The translations under genes and the position numbers were made by a program. From positions 2,604,001 to 2,668,000 of the forward strand of contig OY970201.1 in assembly GCA_963708245.1 (NCBI GenBank): DNA of 64,000 nt, in the 5' to 3' direction. This DNA comes from CAVYXK01 sp963708245. Its GTDB lineage: Bacteria > Pseudomonadota > Alphaproteobacteria > Acetobacterales > Acetobacteraceae. Shown here in pieces: positions 36,949-46,993 of this stretch. Below the pieces are notes generated by a model. That model did not search any database. It worked only from the letters and a program-made list of their open reading frames with translations, and was not told the DNA's origin. How positions within the stretch are numbered: the stretch's first letter is position 1; each line of letters opens with the position of its first letter.

Positions 36949-39900
36949 TCCGCGGGAGCCCCCGATGCACCGGCCGTTCCTGGGAACGCCGCACGCCAAC
37001 GGCCCCGCGCCGCCAGGCGGAAGCGGTCGAGATATAGATAAAGCACTGGCGTCGTGTAGAGCGTCAGCACCTGGCTCACCATCAGTCCGCCGATGATGGC
37101 GATGCCGAGCGGGCGGCGCATCTCGCCGCCGCTGCCGAAGCTTAAAGCAAGTGGCAGGGCACCTAGCGTGGCCGCCGCGGTTGTCATCATGATCGGGCGG
37201 AAGCGCAGCAACGAAGCCTGGAAGATTGCCTCGCGCGGCGCGAGTCCCTCGGCGCGCTCTGCCGCCAACGCGAAGTCGATCATCATGATGGCATTCTTCT
37301 TGACGATACCGATCAGCAGGATCACCCCGATCAGCGCGATGATGCTGAAGTCGATGCCGAATAGCATGAGCGCAAGAACCGCGCCCACTCCGGCCGAGGG
37401 CAACGTGGACAGGATGGTTACCGGGTGAACCAGACTTTCATACAGAACCCCAAGTACGATGTACACAGCGACCAGGGCAGCCGCGATCAGAACAGGTTCG
37501 TTGGCCAGGGACTGCTGAAACGTGGCGGCGGTTCCGGCAAAACTGCCATGGATCGTGGCGGGCATACCAATCGTGGTTACCGCCTGATCGATCGCGGCCA
37601 CCGCATCGCTCAGCACCTTTCCCGGCGCCATGTTGAACGAGATGGTGGTGGCCACGAAGTCGCCCTGATGATTGACCGCGAGTGGTGTGTTGCCGGGCTT
37701 ATAGCTGGCAAACGCGGCAAGCGGCACCATCGTCTCGGCGCTGCTGCTAACGGCAGCGCCGGAGGAGGCGCTCGTTTTCCCGACATCCGCGATCGAATTG
37801 TTGGCGGCATTGCGAGCCGAGTTCTGTGCAACGTTGGCGGCGTTGGTGCTTGTGCTGGCGGTCGTGGCTGACGTGTTGCCCCCGGCCGTGGTGGTGCTGC
37901 TGGCCTGGAAAGTCCCCGCCACCGCATTGGTGGTTGCGGTGCCGCTGGCGCTGCCGCCCTCGGTGCTGACGTAGATGTCCTTGAGTGTCGTCGGACTCTG
38001 CCAGTACTGCGGTGCGACTTCCATGACGACGTGGTACTGGTTCTGCGCCTTGTAGATGGTTGAGACGTCGCGCTGTCCGAACGCGTCATATAGCGTGTTG
38101 TCGACCTGACTCATGTTCAGGCCGAGACGGGCGATCGTCGCACGATCCACCGTCAGATCCGTCTCCAGCCCTTTCTGTTGCTGGTCAGAGTTGACGTCGC
38201 GCAGCACCGGGCTCTTTTCCAGCGCTGCAAGCAATTTAGGTGCCCACTGATAGAGCTGCGCGCTGCTGTCGGCCTGCAACGTGTACTGGTACGCGGCGTT
38301 GCTCTGCCGGCCACCGACCCGGATGTCCTGCACCGGCTGCAGGTATAGCCGGGCGCCCGAAACATTCGCCAGCTCGTGCCGCAAGCGCGCCATCACCTGT
38401 TCGATGCCAGCACGTTGTCCAAGCGGCTTCAACGCAACGAACACCGAAGCGGTATTGCCCTGACCGCCAGCACCGCCGCTGCCTTGGCCGGTGAAGCCGA
38501 CAACATTCTGCACCGCCCGATCGTGCTGCACGATCGACATCATCTGCGTGAGCTTCTTCTCCATCGCTTGGAAAGAGGTGTCCTGATCCGCCTCTATGCC
38601 GCCGAACAGCCGGCCAGTATCCTCGGTCGGGAAGAAGCCCTTCGGAATGACCACGAACAATGCGACGTTCAGGACCACGGCCACGGCCAGCACCAGCATC
38701 ACCAGCGCCGAGTGCCGCAAGGCCCAGTCGAGCGTGCGCCCATAGAAGCCGAGCACGCGATCGAACAGACCGGGTTTGGCGGTTTCCTGCGCGGCCACGG
38801 CCTCGGCCCCGCGGGGGCGCAGCAGCACGGCGCACATCATCGGCGTGGTGGTGAGCGAGATCACCAGCGACACCATGACCGCCATCGACAGCGTCACCGC
38901 GAACTCACGGAAGAGCCTGCCGACTATCCCACCCATTAGCAGGATCGGAATGAACACGGCGATCAGCGACAGGCTGATCGAGACCACCGTGAACCCGACT
39001 TCCTTCGCCCCGAGCAGGGCCGCCGCCCTGCGGGACATACCAGCCTCGAGATGACGGGAGATGTTTTCCAGAACCACGATTGCGTCGTCCACGACGAAGC
39101 CCGTGGAGATGGTGAGCGCCATCAACGACAGAATATCGAGACTGTAGCCGAGCAGGTACATCGTCCCGAACGTGCCGATGATCGATATCGGGACTGCTAC
39201 TGCGGGAATCAGCGTCGCGCGCGCGTTGCGGAGAAACAGAAACACGACGCCAGTCACCAAGGCCACGGCGATCAGCAGCGTGCGTTGCGTATCGATGAGC
39301 GAGGCGCGGATGGAAGGCGTGCGGTCGTTGGCGATTGTCACATCAACATCGGCGGGCATAGCGGCTTTCAGCTCGGGCAGAGCCGCCTTCACCGAATCCA
39401 CCGTGTCGATGATATTGGCTCCCGGCTGGCGAAACAGGATCACCACCACCGCCGGGTGCCCGTTGGAAAGACCAAGGTTGCGGATATTCTCAACGCCGTT
39501 GGTGACCTGCGCGACATCGCCCAGGCGTACCGCGTCACCGTTGCGGTAGGCGATGATCAGCGGTTGGTAGTCCGCGGCATTCAGCGACTGGTCGTTGGTG
39601 TAGAGTTGATAGTGGCGATCGCCCTGCTCGATCGCGCCTTTCGGGCTGTTGGCATTGGCCGAGGCAAGCGCTGCGCGCACATCCTCGAGTCCGATGCCGT
39701 ATTTCGACAAGGACAGCGGGTTCAGCTCCACGCGCACGGCCGGCATCGCGGCCCCACCGATGATGACCTGGCCGATACCGCTGACCTGCGAAAGCCGCTG
39801 CTCCAGGACGTTGCTCGCGGCATCGTAGATTTGGCCACGCGTCAGCGTCTTCGACGTCAACGCCAGGATCAGGATCGGCGCATCCGCCGGGTTGACCTTG

Positions 39901-40289
39901 CGGTATGTCGGATTGCTGCGCAGGTTGGTCGGCAGATCGGCGCGCGCGGCATTGATCGCCGCCTCCACGTCACGGGCCGCCCCGTTGATGTCGCGGTCGA
40001 GACCGAACTGCAGAATGATCCGGCACTGACCGACCGAGCTCGATGATGTCATCTCGGTCACGTCGGCGATCTGCCCCAGATGGCGTTCGAGCGGGCTGGC
40101 GACGCTGGTGGCTACGGTATCGGGACTGGCGCCAGGCAGCGTCGCATTCACCGAGATGGTGGGGAAATCGACCTGCGGCAGCGGTGCGACCGGCAACTTT
40201 GCATAAGCGAATAGCCCGGCCAGCGCGATGCCGACGGTCAGCAGGGTGGTCGCAATCGGACGCCGGATGAACAGCGCCGACAGGTTCAC
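36945..40289 (-). CDS. mdtC: RND efflux permease, MdtC-like
   Basis: 1114 residues, about 75 longer than typical. It begins MNLSALFIRRPIATTLLTVG with 12 predicted transmembrane helices in two halves. DDAIVVLENISRH near residue 405 carries the proton-relay Asp region; the second half has LLIGIVKKNAIMMIDFA. A Ser/Thr/Ala/Asn-rich insert (residues ~795-865, for example TTTAGGNTSATTASTSTNAA) sits in the periplasmic domain of the second half. It overlaps mdtB upstream and the outer-membrane factor downstream by 4 nt each. Confidence 0.93.
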   Translation of the reverse strand: MNLSALFIRRPIATTLLTVGIALAGLFAYAKLPVAPLPQVDFPTISVNATLPGASPDTVATSVASPLERHLGQIADVTEMTSSSSVGQCRIILQFGLDRDINGAARDVEAAINAARADLPTNLRSNPTYRKVNPADAPILILALTSKTLTRGQIYDAASNVLEQRLSQVSGIGQVIIGGAAMPAVRVELNPLSLSKYGIGLEDVRAALASANANSPKGAIEQGDRHYQLYTNDQSLNAADYQPLIIAYRNGDAVRLGDVAQVTNGVENIRNLGLSNGHPAVVVILFRQPGANIIDTVDSVKAALPELKAAMPADVDVTIANDRTPSIRASLIDTQRTLLIAVALVTGVVFLFLRNARATLIPAVAVPISIIGTFGTMYLLGYSLDILSLMALTISTGFVVDDAIVVLENISRHLEAGMSRRAAALLGAKEVGFTVVSISLSLIAVFIPILLMGGIVGRLFREFAVTLSMAVMVSLVISLTTTPMMCAVLLRPRGAEAVAAQETAKPGLFDRVLGFYGRTLDWALRHSALVMLVLAVAVVLNVALFVVIPKGFFPTEDTGRLFGGIEADQDTSFQAMEKKLTQMMSIVQHDRAVQNVVGFTGQGSGGAGGQGNTASVFVALKPLGQRAGIEQVMARLRHELANVSGARLYLQPVQDIRVGGRQSNAAYQYTLQADSSAQLYQWAPKLLAALEKSPVLRDVNSDQQQKGLETDLTVDRATIARLGLNMSQVDNTLYDAFGQRDVSTIYKAQNQYHVVMEVAPQYWQSPTTLKDIYVSTEGGSASGTATTNAVAGTFQASSTTTAGGNTSATTASTSTNAANVAQNSARNAANNSIADVGKTSASSGAAVSSSAETMVPLAAFASYKPGNTPLAVNHQGDFVATTISFNMAPGKVLSDAVAAIDQAVTTIGMPATIHGSFAGTAATFQQSLANEPVLIAAALVAVYIVLGVLYESLVHPVTILSTLPSAGVGAVLALMLFGIDFSIIALIGVILLIGIVKKNAIMMIDFALAAERAEGLAPREAIFQASLLRFRPIMMTTAAATLGALPLALSFGSGGEMRRPLGIAIIGGLMVSQVLTLYTTPVLYLYLDRFRLAARGRWRAAFPGTAGASGAPAE

Positions 40290-43200
40290 GGCATCGCCTC
40301 ATCGCCGGCGATTGTTGACGGACCATGCCCGGTGAGACGCACAGCGAGCCGATCGAAATACAGGTAGATCACTGGTGTCGTAAACAACGTCAGCACCTGG
40401 CTGACCAGCAACCCACCGACGATGGTCACGCCGAGGGGCCGCCGCAACTCCGAGCCGGTGCCCTGGCCGAGCATCAGCGGCAACGCCCCGAGCAGCGCCG
40501 CCATCGTGGTCATCAGGATCGGCCGAAACCGTAGCAGACAGGCTTGGTGGATAGCCTCACGCGGCGTCTTGCCCTCCTCGCGTTCTGCATCGAGGGCGAA
40601 GTCGATCATCATGATGGCGTTCTTCTTGACGATCCCGATCAGCAGGATAATGCCGATGATCGAGATCACATCGATGTTGTCCCCGGCGAGCCACAACGCG
40701 ATGAGCGCGCCCATGCCGGCCGACGGCAGGGTAGAAAGGATCGTGATCGGGTGGATCGAGCTCTCATAGAGCACGCCCAGCACGATGTACACGGTGACGA
40801 TCGCCGCCAGCACCAGCGCCAGCTCATTGGACAGCGAGCTCTCCAGCGCCGCCGCCGCACCCTGGAAGGCAGTGATGAAACTCGCTGGCAAGCTTATAGC
40901 GGCTTCGGCCTGCTTGATTGCCGTAACAGCAGCCCCGAGCGAGGCATCAGGCGGCACGTCGAACGATATAGTGGTGGCGGGGAATTGCCCGAGATGACTG
41001 ATCTCCAGCGGCCCCACCTGTTGTTGTATGTGGACAATCGCGCTGAGTGGCACCTGGCCGCCGACAACCGCGGAAGACGGCAAATAGATCGCGTTCAGCC
41101 CGGCGAGTGACTGCTGTATCGAGGGTGATCCCTCCATGATCACCCGGTACTGGTTCGACTGCGTGTAGATGGTCGAGATGATGCGCTGTCCGAACATGTC
41201 ATACAACGCATTGTCCACGGTGGCCGGTGTTATACCGTAACGAGCGGCCGCCGCGCGGTCGATCACCAGTTCCGTCGCCAGTCCCTGATCGGACAGATCA
41301 TCCGCCACGTCGGTCAGATCCGGCGACGTGCGCAAACGCTGCACCAGTTTCGGCACCCAGGTGGAGAGCTGACCGATATTCGGATTCTCCAGCACGAATT
41401 GGTATTGCGTGCGGCTGACCGCGGCATCCAGCGTAAGGTCCTGCACTGGTTGCAGATACAATGAAATACCGATGATGCCGGAGGCTGCCTGCTGGAGCCG
41501 ATGAACGACCTGGCTCAGTGATGATGTGCGCTGATCCTTGGGTTTGAGATTGATCAGGAACCGGCCGGTGTTGAGCGTCATGTTGGTGCCGTCAACGCCG
41601 ATGAAGGAACTCACGCTGACTACATCAGGATCCTTCAGTATGGCGTCCGCCAAGGCCTGCTGGCGGTCCGCCATTGCCGGGAAGGAGATGGTCTGCGGCG
41701 CGACCGAGATGCCCTGGATCAGGCCTGTGTCCTGCACCGGGAAAAATTCCTTGGGGAGCGCAATATAAAGCCACACCGTCAGCCCGAGCGTGATCAGCGC
41801 GACCAGCAGTGTCAGCGGCTGGTGATCGAGCACCACGTTCAATGCCCGGTCGTAGCGGCCGATGATCCAGTTGAATCCCCGCTCCGACATGACATCGATC
41901 CGCCAGCGCTGTGCCTCGGTCCGGTGGCGCAGCATTCGCGCGCACATCATCGGCACCAGGGTCAGCGCCACCACGGCGGAGATCACGATGGTGACGGAGA
42001 GCGTGATGGCGAATTCATGGAACAGCCGCCCGACGACGCCGCCCATGAACAAGAGCGGGATCAGCACAGCGATCAGCGAAACCGTCAGCGATATGATGGT
42101 GAAGCCGATCTGTCCGGAACCTTTCAGCGCCGCGTTCATCGGACTGTCGCCGGCCTCTACGTGGCGCGCGATGTTTTCGATCATGACGATCGCGTCATCG
42201 ACCACGAAGCCGGTCGAGATGGTCAGCGCCATAAGCGACAGATTGTCGAGGCTGAAGCCCAGCAGATACATCACCGCGAGCGTGCCAACCAGCGACAGCG
42301 GCACCGACAGGCTGGGGATGACGGTCGCCGGCAGGTTGCGCAGGAAGAGGAATATAACCAGCACCACCAGCGCGACTGCGAGCAGCAGCTCGAACTCCAC
42401 GTCGGAGACCGAGGCGCGGATCGTGCCGGTACGGTCGGTGAGCACGGCGACGTTGACGGATGGCGGCAAGGCGGCGGTGAGCTGCGGCAGCAGTCGCTTG
42501 ATGTTGTCCACCACCTGAATGACGTTGGCACCCGGCTGGCGCTGGATGTTCAGGATCACGGCGGGCGTGCGGTTCGCCCAGGCGGCGAGCTTGGTGTTCT
42601 CCGGCGCCTGGATCACGCTGGCCACGTCCTTCAGTCGCACCGGACTGCCATTGCTATAGGCGATGACGGTGTCGGCGTACGACGTGGGGCTGCTGATCTG
42701 GTCGTTGTCGTTGATCGTCGAGGCCTGTGCTGGCCCGTCGAAGCTGCCCTTCGGATCATCCACGTTGGCATTGCCGAGCGTGGTGCGCAGGTCGTCGATG
42801 TTCAGCCCGTGCGCGGCCAGGGCGCGGGGATTGACCTGGATACGCACGGCCGGGCGCTCGCCGCCGCTGATGCTGACCAGCCCCACGCCGGGCTGCTGCG
42901 AGAGCTTCTGCGCCAGGCGCGTATCGCCGAGATCCTCGACTTGGGTGAGCGGCAGCGTCTTCGACGTTAGCGCTAGCGTCAGGATCGGGGCGTCAGCGGG
43001 ATTGACCTTGGCGTAGATCGGTGGCGCTGGCAGGTCCGACGGCAGGAGGTTGTTCGCCGCATTGATCGCCGCCTGCACCTCCTGCTCTGCGATATCCAGA
43101 CTGAGATCGAGGCTGAACTGCAGCGTGATCACCGAGGCGCCGGCGGAGCTTTGGGAGAACATCTGGTTCAGGCCCGGCATCTCGCCGAGCTGCACTTCCA

Positions 43201-43399
43201 AAGGCGCGGTAACCGCCGAGGTCATCACCTCCGGGCTGGCGCCGGGATAGAAGGTGGAGACCTGGATGGTCGGGTAGTCCACTTCCGGCAGCGCCGAGAT
43301 CGGCAGGAACGAATAAGCCGCGATCCCGACGAGCAGGATCGCCGCCATCAACAGGGACGTGCCAACGGGCCGGCGAATGAAGAGCTCGGAGGGGCTCAC
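40286..43399 (-). CDS. mdtB: RND efflux permease, MdtB-like
   Basis: 1037 residues, standard RND length, beginning MSPSELFIRRPVGTSLLMAA. Motifs are FVVDDAIVMIENIARHVEAG near residue 400 and LLIGIVKKNAIMMIDFALDA near 930. MdtB and MdtC form a mixed trimer in E. coli that exports bile salts, novobiocin and other drugs. No two-component regulator such as BaeSR is seen nearby. Confidence 0.94.
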   Translation of the reverse strand: MSPSELFIRRPVGTSLLMAAILLVGIAAYSFLPISALPEVDYPTIQVSTFYPGASPEVMTSAVTAPLEVQLGEMPGLNQMFSQSSAGASVITLQFSLDLSLDIAEQEVQAAINAANNLLPSDLPAPPIYAKVNPADAPILTLALTSKTLPLTQVEDLGDTRLAQKLSQQPGVGLVSISGGERPAVRIQVNPRALAAHGLNIDDLRTTLGNANVDDPKGSFDGPAQASTINDNDQISSPTSYADTVIAYSNGSPVRLKDVASVIQAPENTKLAAWANRTPAVILNIQRQPGANVIQVVDNIKRLLPQLTAALPPSVNVAVLTDRTGTIRASVSDVEFELLLAVALVVLVIFLFLRNLPATVIPSLSVPLSLVGTLAVMYLLGFSLDNLSLMALTISTGFVVDDAIVMIENIARHVEAGDSPMNAALKGSGQIGFTIISLTVSLIAVLIPLLFMGGVVGRLFHEFAITLSVTIVISAVVALTLVPMMCARMLRHRTEAQRWRIDVMSERGFNWIIGRYDRALNVVLDHQPLTLLVALITLGLTVWLYIALPKEFFPVQDTGLIQGISVAPQTISFPAMADRQQALADAILKDPDVVSVSSFIGVDGTNMTLNTGRFLINLKPKDQRTSSLSQVVHRLQQAASGIIGISLYLQPVQDLTLDAAVSRTQYQFVLENPNIGQLSTWVPKLVQRLRTSPDLTDVADDLSDQGLATELVIDRAAAARYGITPATVDNALYDMFGQRIISTIYTQSNQYRVIMEGSPSIQQSLAGLNAIYLPSSAVVGGQVPLSAIVHIQQQVGPLEISHLGQFPATTISFDVPPDASLGAAVTAIKQAEAAISLPASFITAFQGAAAALESSLSNELALVLAAIVTVYIVLGVLYESSIHPITILSTLPSAGMGALIALWLAGDNIDVISIIGIILLIGIVKKNAIMMIDFALDAEREEGKTPREAIHQACLLRFRPILMTTMAALLGALPLMLGQGTGSELRRPLGVTIVGGLLVSQVLTLFTTPVIYLYFDRLAVRLTGHGPSTIAGDEAMP

Positions 43400-44718
43400 C
43401 CCGGCTGCGCCCCCTGTTGCCCTTGCGAGGGATGTTGGCCGCCGCCGCGATGGCCATGCTGATGCTGTTGCTGCTGCGCCGGCGCCCCTGGCGTTGCCGA
43501 CTGCGCCGTGGGGATCGTGACCTTCATGCCGTCGCGCAGCCGGTCGGCGCCGTCGATCACCACGCGATCACCCGTTTTCAGACCGGAAACGACCTGTTGG
43601 TGTTGCCCGTCCACGGGGCCAAGCTTGACCGGTCGGGAAGTCACCGTGAGGTCCTGGTTGATAAGCCAGACGAAGGATCCCTGCGCGCCGATCTGCACCC
43701 CGGCCATCGGAACGCGGACCACGTTGGTGAGCGTGTTCACCAGCAGATGCGCGTTGACGAACTCATTCGGAAAGAGCTGGTTCTTGTCATTCGGAAAGAT
43801 CGCCCGCATGTTCACCGTGCCGGTGGACGTGTTCATCTGCGTGTCGATCGCGGCCAGCTTGCCCTGGTCAAGTTGGGTCGTGTTGGACTGGTCATAAACA
43901 TCGACCGGCAGGGTCGCACCCTGCGCCAGCCGGCCTTCCACCTCGGCGACGTTCTGCTGGGGCACCGAGAACACCACCGACATCGGCTGCAACTGGGTGA
44001 CCACGGCGACACCGCTGGTGTTGCTTGTCTGCACGTAATTGCCTTGATCGACGAGGCGCAGGCCGACTCTCCCATCAACTGGGGAGACGATGTGGCAGTA
44101 GGCGATGTTGAGCTGATCGGTGGCGATCGCAGCCTTGTCGGATTGCACCGTGCCTTCGTACTGCTGCACCAGGTACCGTTGATCCTCCACCTGCTGTAGC
44201 GCGATCGAGTTGGTGCGCGCCTCCATCTGGTATCGCTTGAGGTCGGATTGCGCCTGATCGAGCAGGCCCTGATCATGGGCAAGCTGCCCCTGATCGTGCA
44301 GCAACTGCGCCTGATACGGGCGGTCGTCGATCTGGACCAGCAGGTCGCCCTTCTTGACGAGCTGGCCCTCCTGGAAAGCCACCCGCATAAGCTGACCGTT
44401 GATCTGCGTCATCACGGTGACCGTATCGAGCGACGCAACCGTGCCGAGTTCGTTCAACACGATCCGGATGTCGCCGGTACCGATCGTGGCGGCCCCGACC
44501 GGTTGTGCGGCGGCGTTCTGGGCGCCGCGCCCGGCTTGCCGCGCGGGCTGATGCGCCAGCCCGAGCCATAGGCCCAGTCCCACCAGCAGAGCCACCACGA
44601 GGAACGGCCACCAGCGGCGTCGGCGCACCGGCGTCGGCGTGGATAGCGGCGGGGCCTCACGGCCGAACTCCCCGGCGTCTGCCCGGTCGAACTCCCTCTG
44701 GTCAACGCGTTCATCCAT
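43396..44718 (-). CDS. mdtA: RND periplasmic adaptor, MdtA-like
   Basis: 440 residues from MDERVDQREFDR. An N-terminal transmembrane anchor (WWPFLVVALLVGLGLWLGLA) is followed by the lipoyl/hairpin region (ELGTVASLDTVTVMTQINGQ, GDLLVQIDDRPYQAQL), the beta-barrel and a His/Gln/Gly-rich tail. It joins the RND trimer to the outer-membrane channel and is the first gene of the operon, overlapping mdtB by 4 nt. The open frame extends upstream without family sequence. Confidence 0.93.
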   Translation of the reverse strand: MDERVDQREFDRADAGEFGREAPPLSTPTPVRRRRWWPFLVVALLVGLGLWLGLAHQPARQAGRGAQNAAAQPVGAATIGTGDIRIVLNELGTVASLDTVTVMTQINGQLMRVAFQEGQLVKKGDLLVQIDDRPYQAQLLHDQGQLAHDQGLLDQAQSDLKRYQMEARTNSIALQQVEDQRYLVQQYEGTVQSDKAAIATDQLNIAYCHIVSPVDGRVGLRLVDQGNYVQTSNTSGVAVVTQLQPMSVVFSVPQQNVAEVEGRLAQGATLPVDVYDQSNTTQLDQGKLAAIDTQMNTSTGTVNMRAIFPNDKNQLFPNEFVNAHLLVNTLTNVVRVPMAGVQIGAQGSFVWLINQDLTVTSRPVKLGPVDGQHQQVVSGLKTGDRVVIDGADRLRDGMKVTIPTAQSATPGAPAQQQQHQHGHRGGGQHPSQGQQGAQPG

Positions 44719-44816
44719 GAGCGGTCGATCTACTCCGAATCGAATGACGGCGCAGCAACGGCTCGGGTCGACCGCGGCCCGTGACACAGGTTTGTGGCAG
44801 ATGCGAGGCTGCATCC

Positions 44817-44938
44817 ACCTCTCCCGCTCTGCGGGAGAGGTCGCCGCGCTCTTGCGCGGCGGGTGAGGGTGCTGGGAGGTGAGGGACCCTCACCCGGTTC
44901 GCCGCGCGAACCGACCTCTCCCGCACCGCGGGAGAGGT
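44817..44938. repeat. Composite palindromic mosaic repeat
   Basis: Five hairpins lie in tandem: ACCTCTCCCGC-TCT-GCGGGAGAGGT (44817-44841), CGCCGCGC-TCTT-GCGCGGCG (44842-44861), GGGTGAGGG..CCCTCACCC (44861-44895), CGGTTCG..CGAACCG (44895-44913) and ACCTCTCCCGC-ACC-GCGGGAGAGGT (44914-44938). The two outer hairpins share the same 11-bp arms, so the whole resembles a bacterial interspersed mosaic element. It lies upstream of mdtA. Confidence 0.9.
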
Positions 44939-44954
44939 GAAGGGGGGCGTTCGC

Positions 44955-45155
44955 TCAAACGGCCAACAGTCCTTGCCGGCTCTGGGCCGCGCTGCGGACC
45001 GCCTTCCGGCCGTCTGCCAGCAAAGCCTGCCGGACGCGCTCCATAAGCTCGGCGATCTCGTGCCTGGATACACCGTCGCTTTCCATGACCAGTCTGATAA
45101 GCGGGTCCTCGAGGAGATCGATGCAACCATAGTCCGTCTGCGCAGCGATACACAT
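44955..45155 (-). CDS. Small hypothetical protein
   Basis: 66 residues. The segment IDLLEDPLIRLVMESDGVSR followed by EIAELMERVRQALLADGRK looks like a genuine short helical protein with an acidic N-terminal half and basic end. AGCGGGG precedes the ATG. No family name is known to me. It stands alone between the mosaic repeat and the binding-protein gene. Confidence 0.5.
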   Translation of the reverse strand: MCIAAQTDYGCIDLLEDPLIRLVMESDGVSRHEIAELMERVRQALLADGRKAVRSAAQSRQGLLAV

Positions 45156-45217
45156 GTCATCCCCGCTATCGTTGACGTGAGGTCAATATAGGCAGCGCTT
45201 TCTTGCAGCCGACTGCT

Positions 45218-45234
45218 CAAACCGTGACGGTTTG
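45218..45234. promoter_or_regulatory. Inverted repeat, possible operator
   Basis: Perfect 8-bp arms around a single G: CAAACCGT-G-ACGGTTTG. It lies between the small hypothetical gene (start at 45155) and the binding-protein gene (start at 45362) and is long enough to be a dimeric regulator site. No promoter elements were confidently placed beside it. Confidence 0.35.
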
Positions 45235-45361
45235 TATCATCCGTGGCGGGCTCACTCTGCTGTGTTCGGCGCGTGCACGCCGGTCGCTGGCCGGACGCTG
45301 CTTGACGCGAGCAGGCGCAGCCTCATGATCGGGCGAAACCGTGCTTCTGGGGAGGCTGCGT

Positions 45362-46934
45362 ATGATGCGACGTTCGGCTCTTGCCGGCTGCACGGTGGCC
45401 GCGTTCGTCCTTGGTGCTGCACCGGCGCGGGCAGCGCCGTTCCAATGCCCGCATCTCGGCGGCAATTTCACCTTCGGGCAGGAGGCGAATGTCAACAGCC
45501 TGGATCAGATGACGTCGGGCACCATCTCCACGCGCAACATCGCCATGAACGTCTTCGAGTCGTTAATGACGCGGGACGAACACAATGATCCCATCCTCGA
45601 GCTGGCCGATTTCGATGACCGAATCGCCCGACCATCTGACGTACACATTTCGGTTGCGTCAGGGGGTGCGATTCCACAACGGCAAGCCGATGACCTCGGC
45701 GGATGTCGTCGCCTCGTTCGAGCGCTACAACAGGGTCGGCCTGCTCCGGATTATGTTGGCAAATGTGGCGAGCTGGGAGGCGCCGGACCCGCTGACGTTC
45801 GTGATCCACATGAAGACGGTGCAACCGACCTTCATCCACGAGCTCAGCGCTTTCAGCGTGCCGATCGTCATCATCCCAGCTGAGGAGAAGGGTGATCCGC
45901 CGCAACAGCTTCGCCCGATCGGCACCGGTCCCTGGATGGTCGATCAAGTCCTTCCGGGGAGCTATGTGCGGCTGAAGCGCTATCCCGACTATGAGCCCAA
46001 CCAGCATTTCACTGATCGCACCGGGTTCGGCGGGTACAAGCAGGCGTGTTTCGATGCGGTGACCTTCCGCATCGTGACCGAGGGCGGAGCGCGCGTCGCC
46101 GGCCTGGAGACGGGAGAACTGCAGGGGGTGGAGGATGTTCCGGCCCGGGCGGTGCCGGACTTGCGGAAGAACGAGAAGATCGCCCTGCTGCCGCTGCCGA
46201 ACTGGTGGATCCAGATTGCGTTGCCCAACACATCGGTGCCGCCGACCGACAATCTTGATTTCCGTGAGGCAGTGCAGGCGGTGCTGAATATGGATGACGT
46301 AATGAATGCGGCGTCCGACGGCAATTATCGCCTGAACGTCGGCTTCCAGTACCCGAACCAGTCCGATTACACCGATGCCGGGCGCGAGACATACAACATC
46401 CATGACCAGGTATTGGCGAAGAAATACCTAGCGGAGTCGGGTTATCACGGCGAGCCAGTTGTGCTGCTGACCGACAAGGACTATGCGCCGATGTTCAACT
46501 CGGCGGTGGTGATGCAGCAGGAGATGCAATCGATCGGAATCAATGCGCAGTTGAAGGTGGTGGACTGGCCGACTTCGGTGAATATGGCGCTGAAGCCTGA
46601 CACGGGGTGGAATTTCTTCTACACCGGCTGGGGTACGCCGACGGCGCTCGGCGCTCTGGATACGATGCAGAATCTGGTCAGTCCGAACGCGACGTACATG
46701 CCGAAGGACGGCAAGGACGACCCCGACCTGCTCGCAGCGTGGAACGAAATGAACCAGGAGGTGGACCCGGCGCGCCGACAGGCGGCGTTCGTGCGCATGC
46801 AGCGTCTGGTGCTGGAGCGGGTCTACGCGCTGCCCTTCGGCTCTTACACCAAAGTACAGGCGGTGCGGTCCGACGTGCGCGGCTTCGTGCCATTCCGTAT
46901 CCCGCGTATGTCCAACGTGTGGTTCGTGCAGTAA
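45362..46934 (+). pseudogene. Family 5 (peptide-type) ABC substrate-binding protein, one-base frameshift
   Basis: The frame starts MMRRSALAGCTVAAFVLGAA (signal peptide, GGGAGG 6 nt upstream) and continues to NDPILELAD. An extra T in the run at 45610-45612 then shifts the frame. From MTESPDHLTYTFRLRQGVRF the rest is intact: SADVVASFERY, GTGPWMVDQVLPGSYVRL and RRQAAFVRMQRLVLERVYALP. Restored length would be ~524 residues, typical of DppA/OppA-type receptors for peptides or related solutes. No permease genes are nearby. It is a pseudogene or a sequencing error. Confidence 0.88.
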
Positions 46935-46941
46935 CAATGCT

Positions 46942-46964
46942 CCCCCTCCCCTTGCGGGAGGGGG
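46942..46964. repeat. Intergenic hairpin, REP-like
   Basis: CCCCCTCCC and GGGAGGGGG arms with a CTTGC loop, followed at once by a second small hairpin (CGGGC-CGC-GCCCG, 46966-46978). It lies between the binding-protein and M81 genes and has no T-run. A diverged member of the CTCCC/GGGAG repeat group is likely. Confidence 0.7.
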
Positions 46965-46993
46965 CCGGGCCGCGCCCGAGGGAGAAACAAGAA

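Noticed and set aside
36945..36999. Longer N-terminus for the outer-membrane factor (start at 36999)
   Set aside because: It would put 17 residues before the lipoprotein signal; the GTG overlapping the mdtC stop gives a proper signal peptide.
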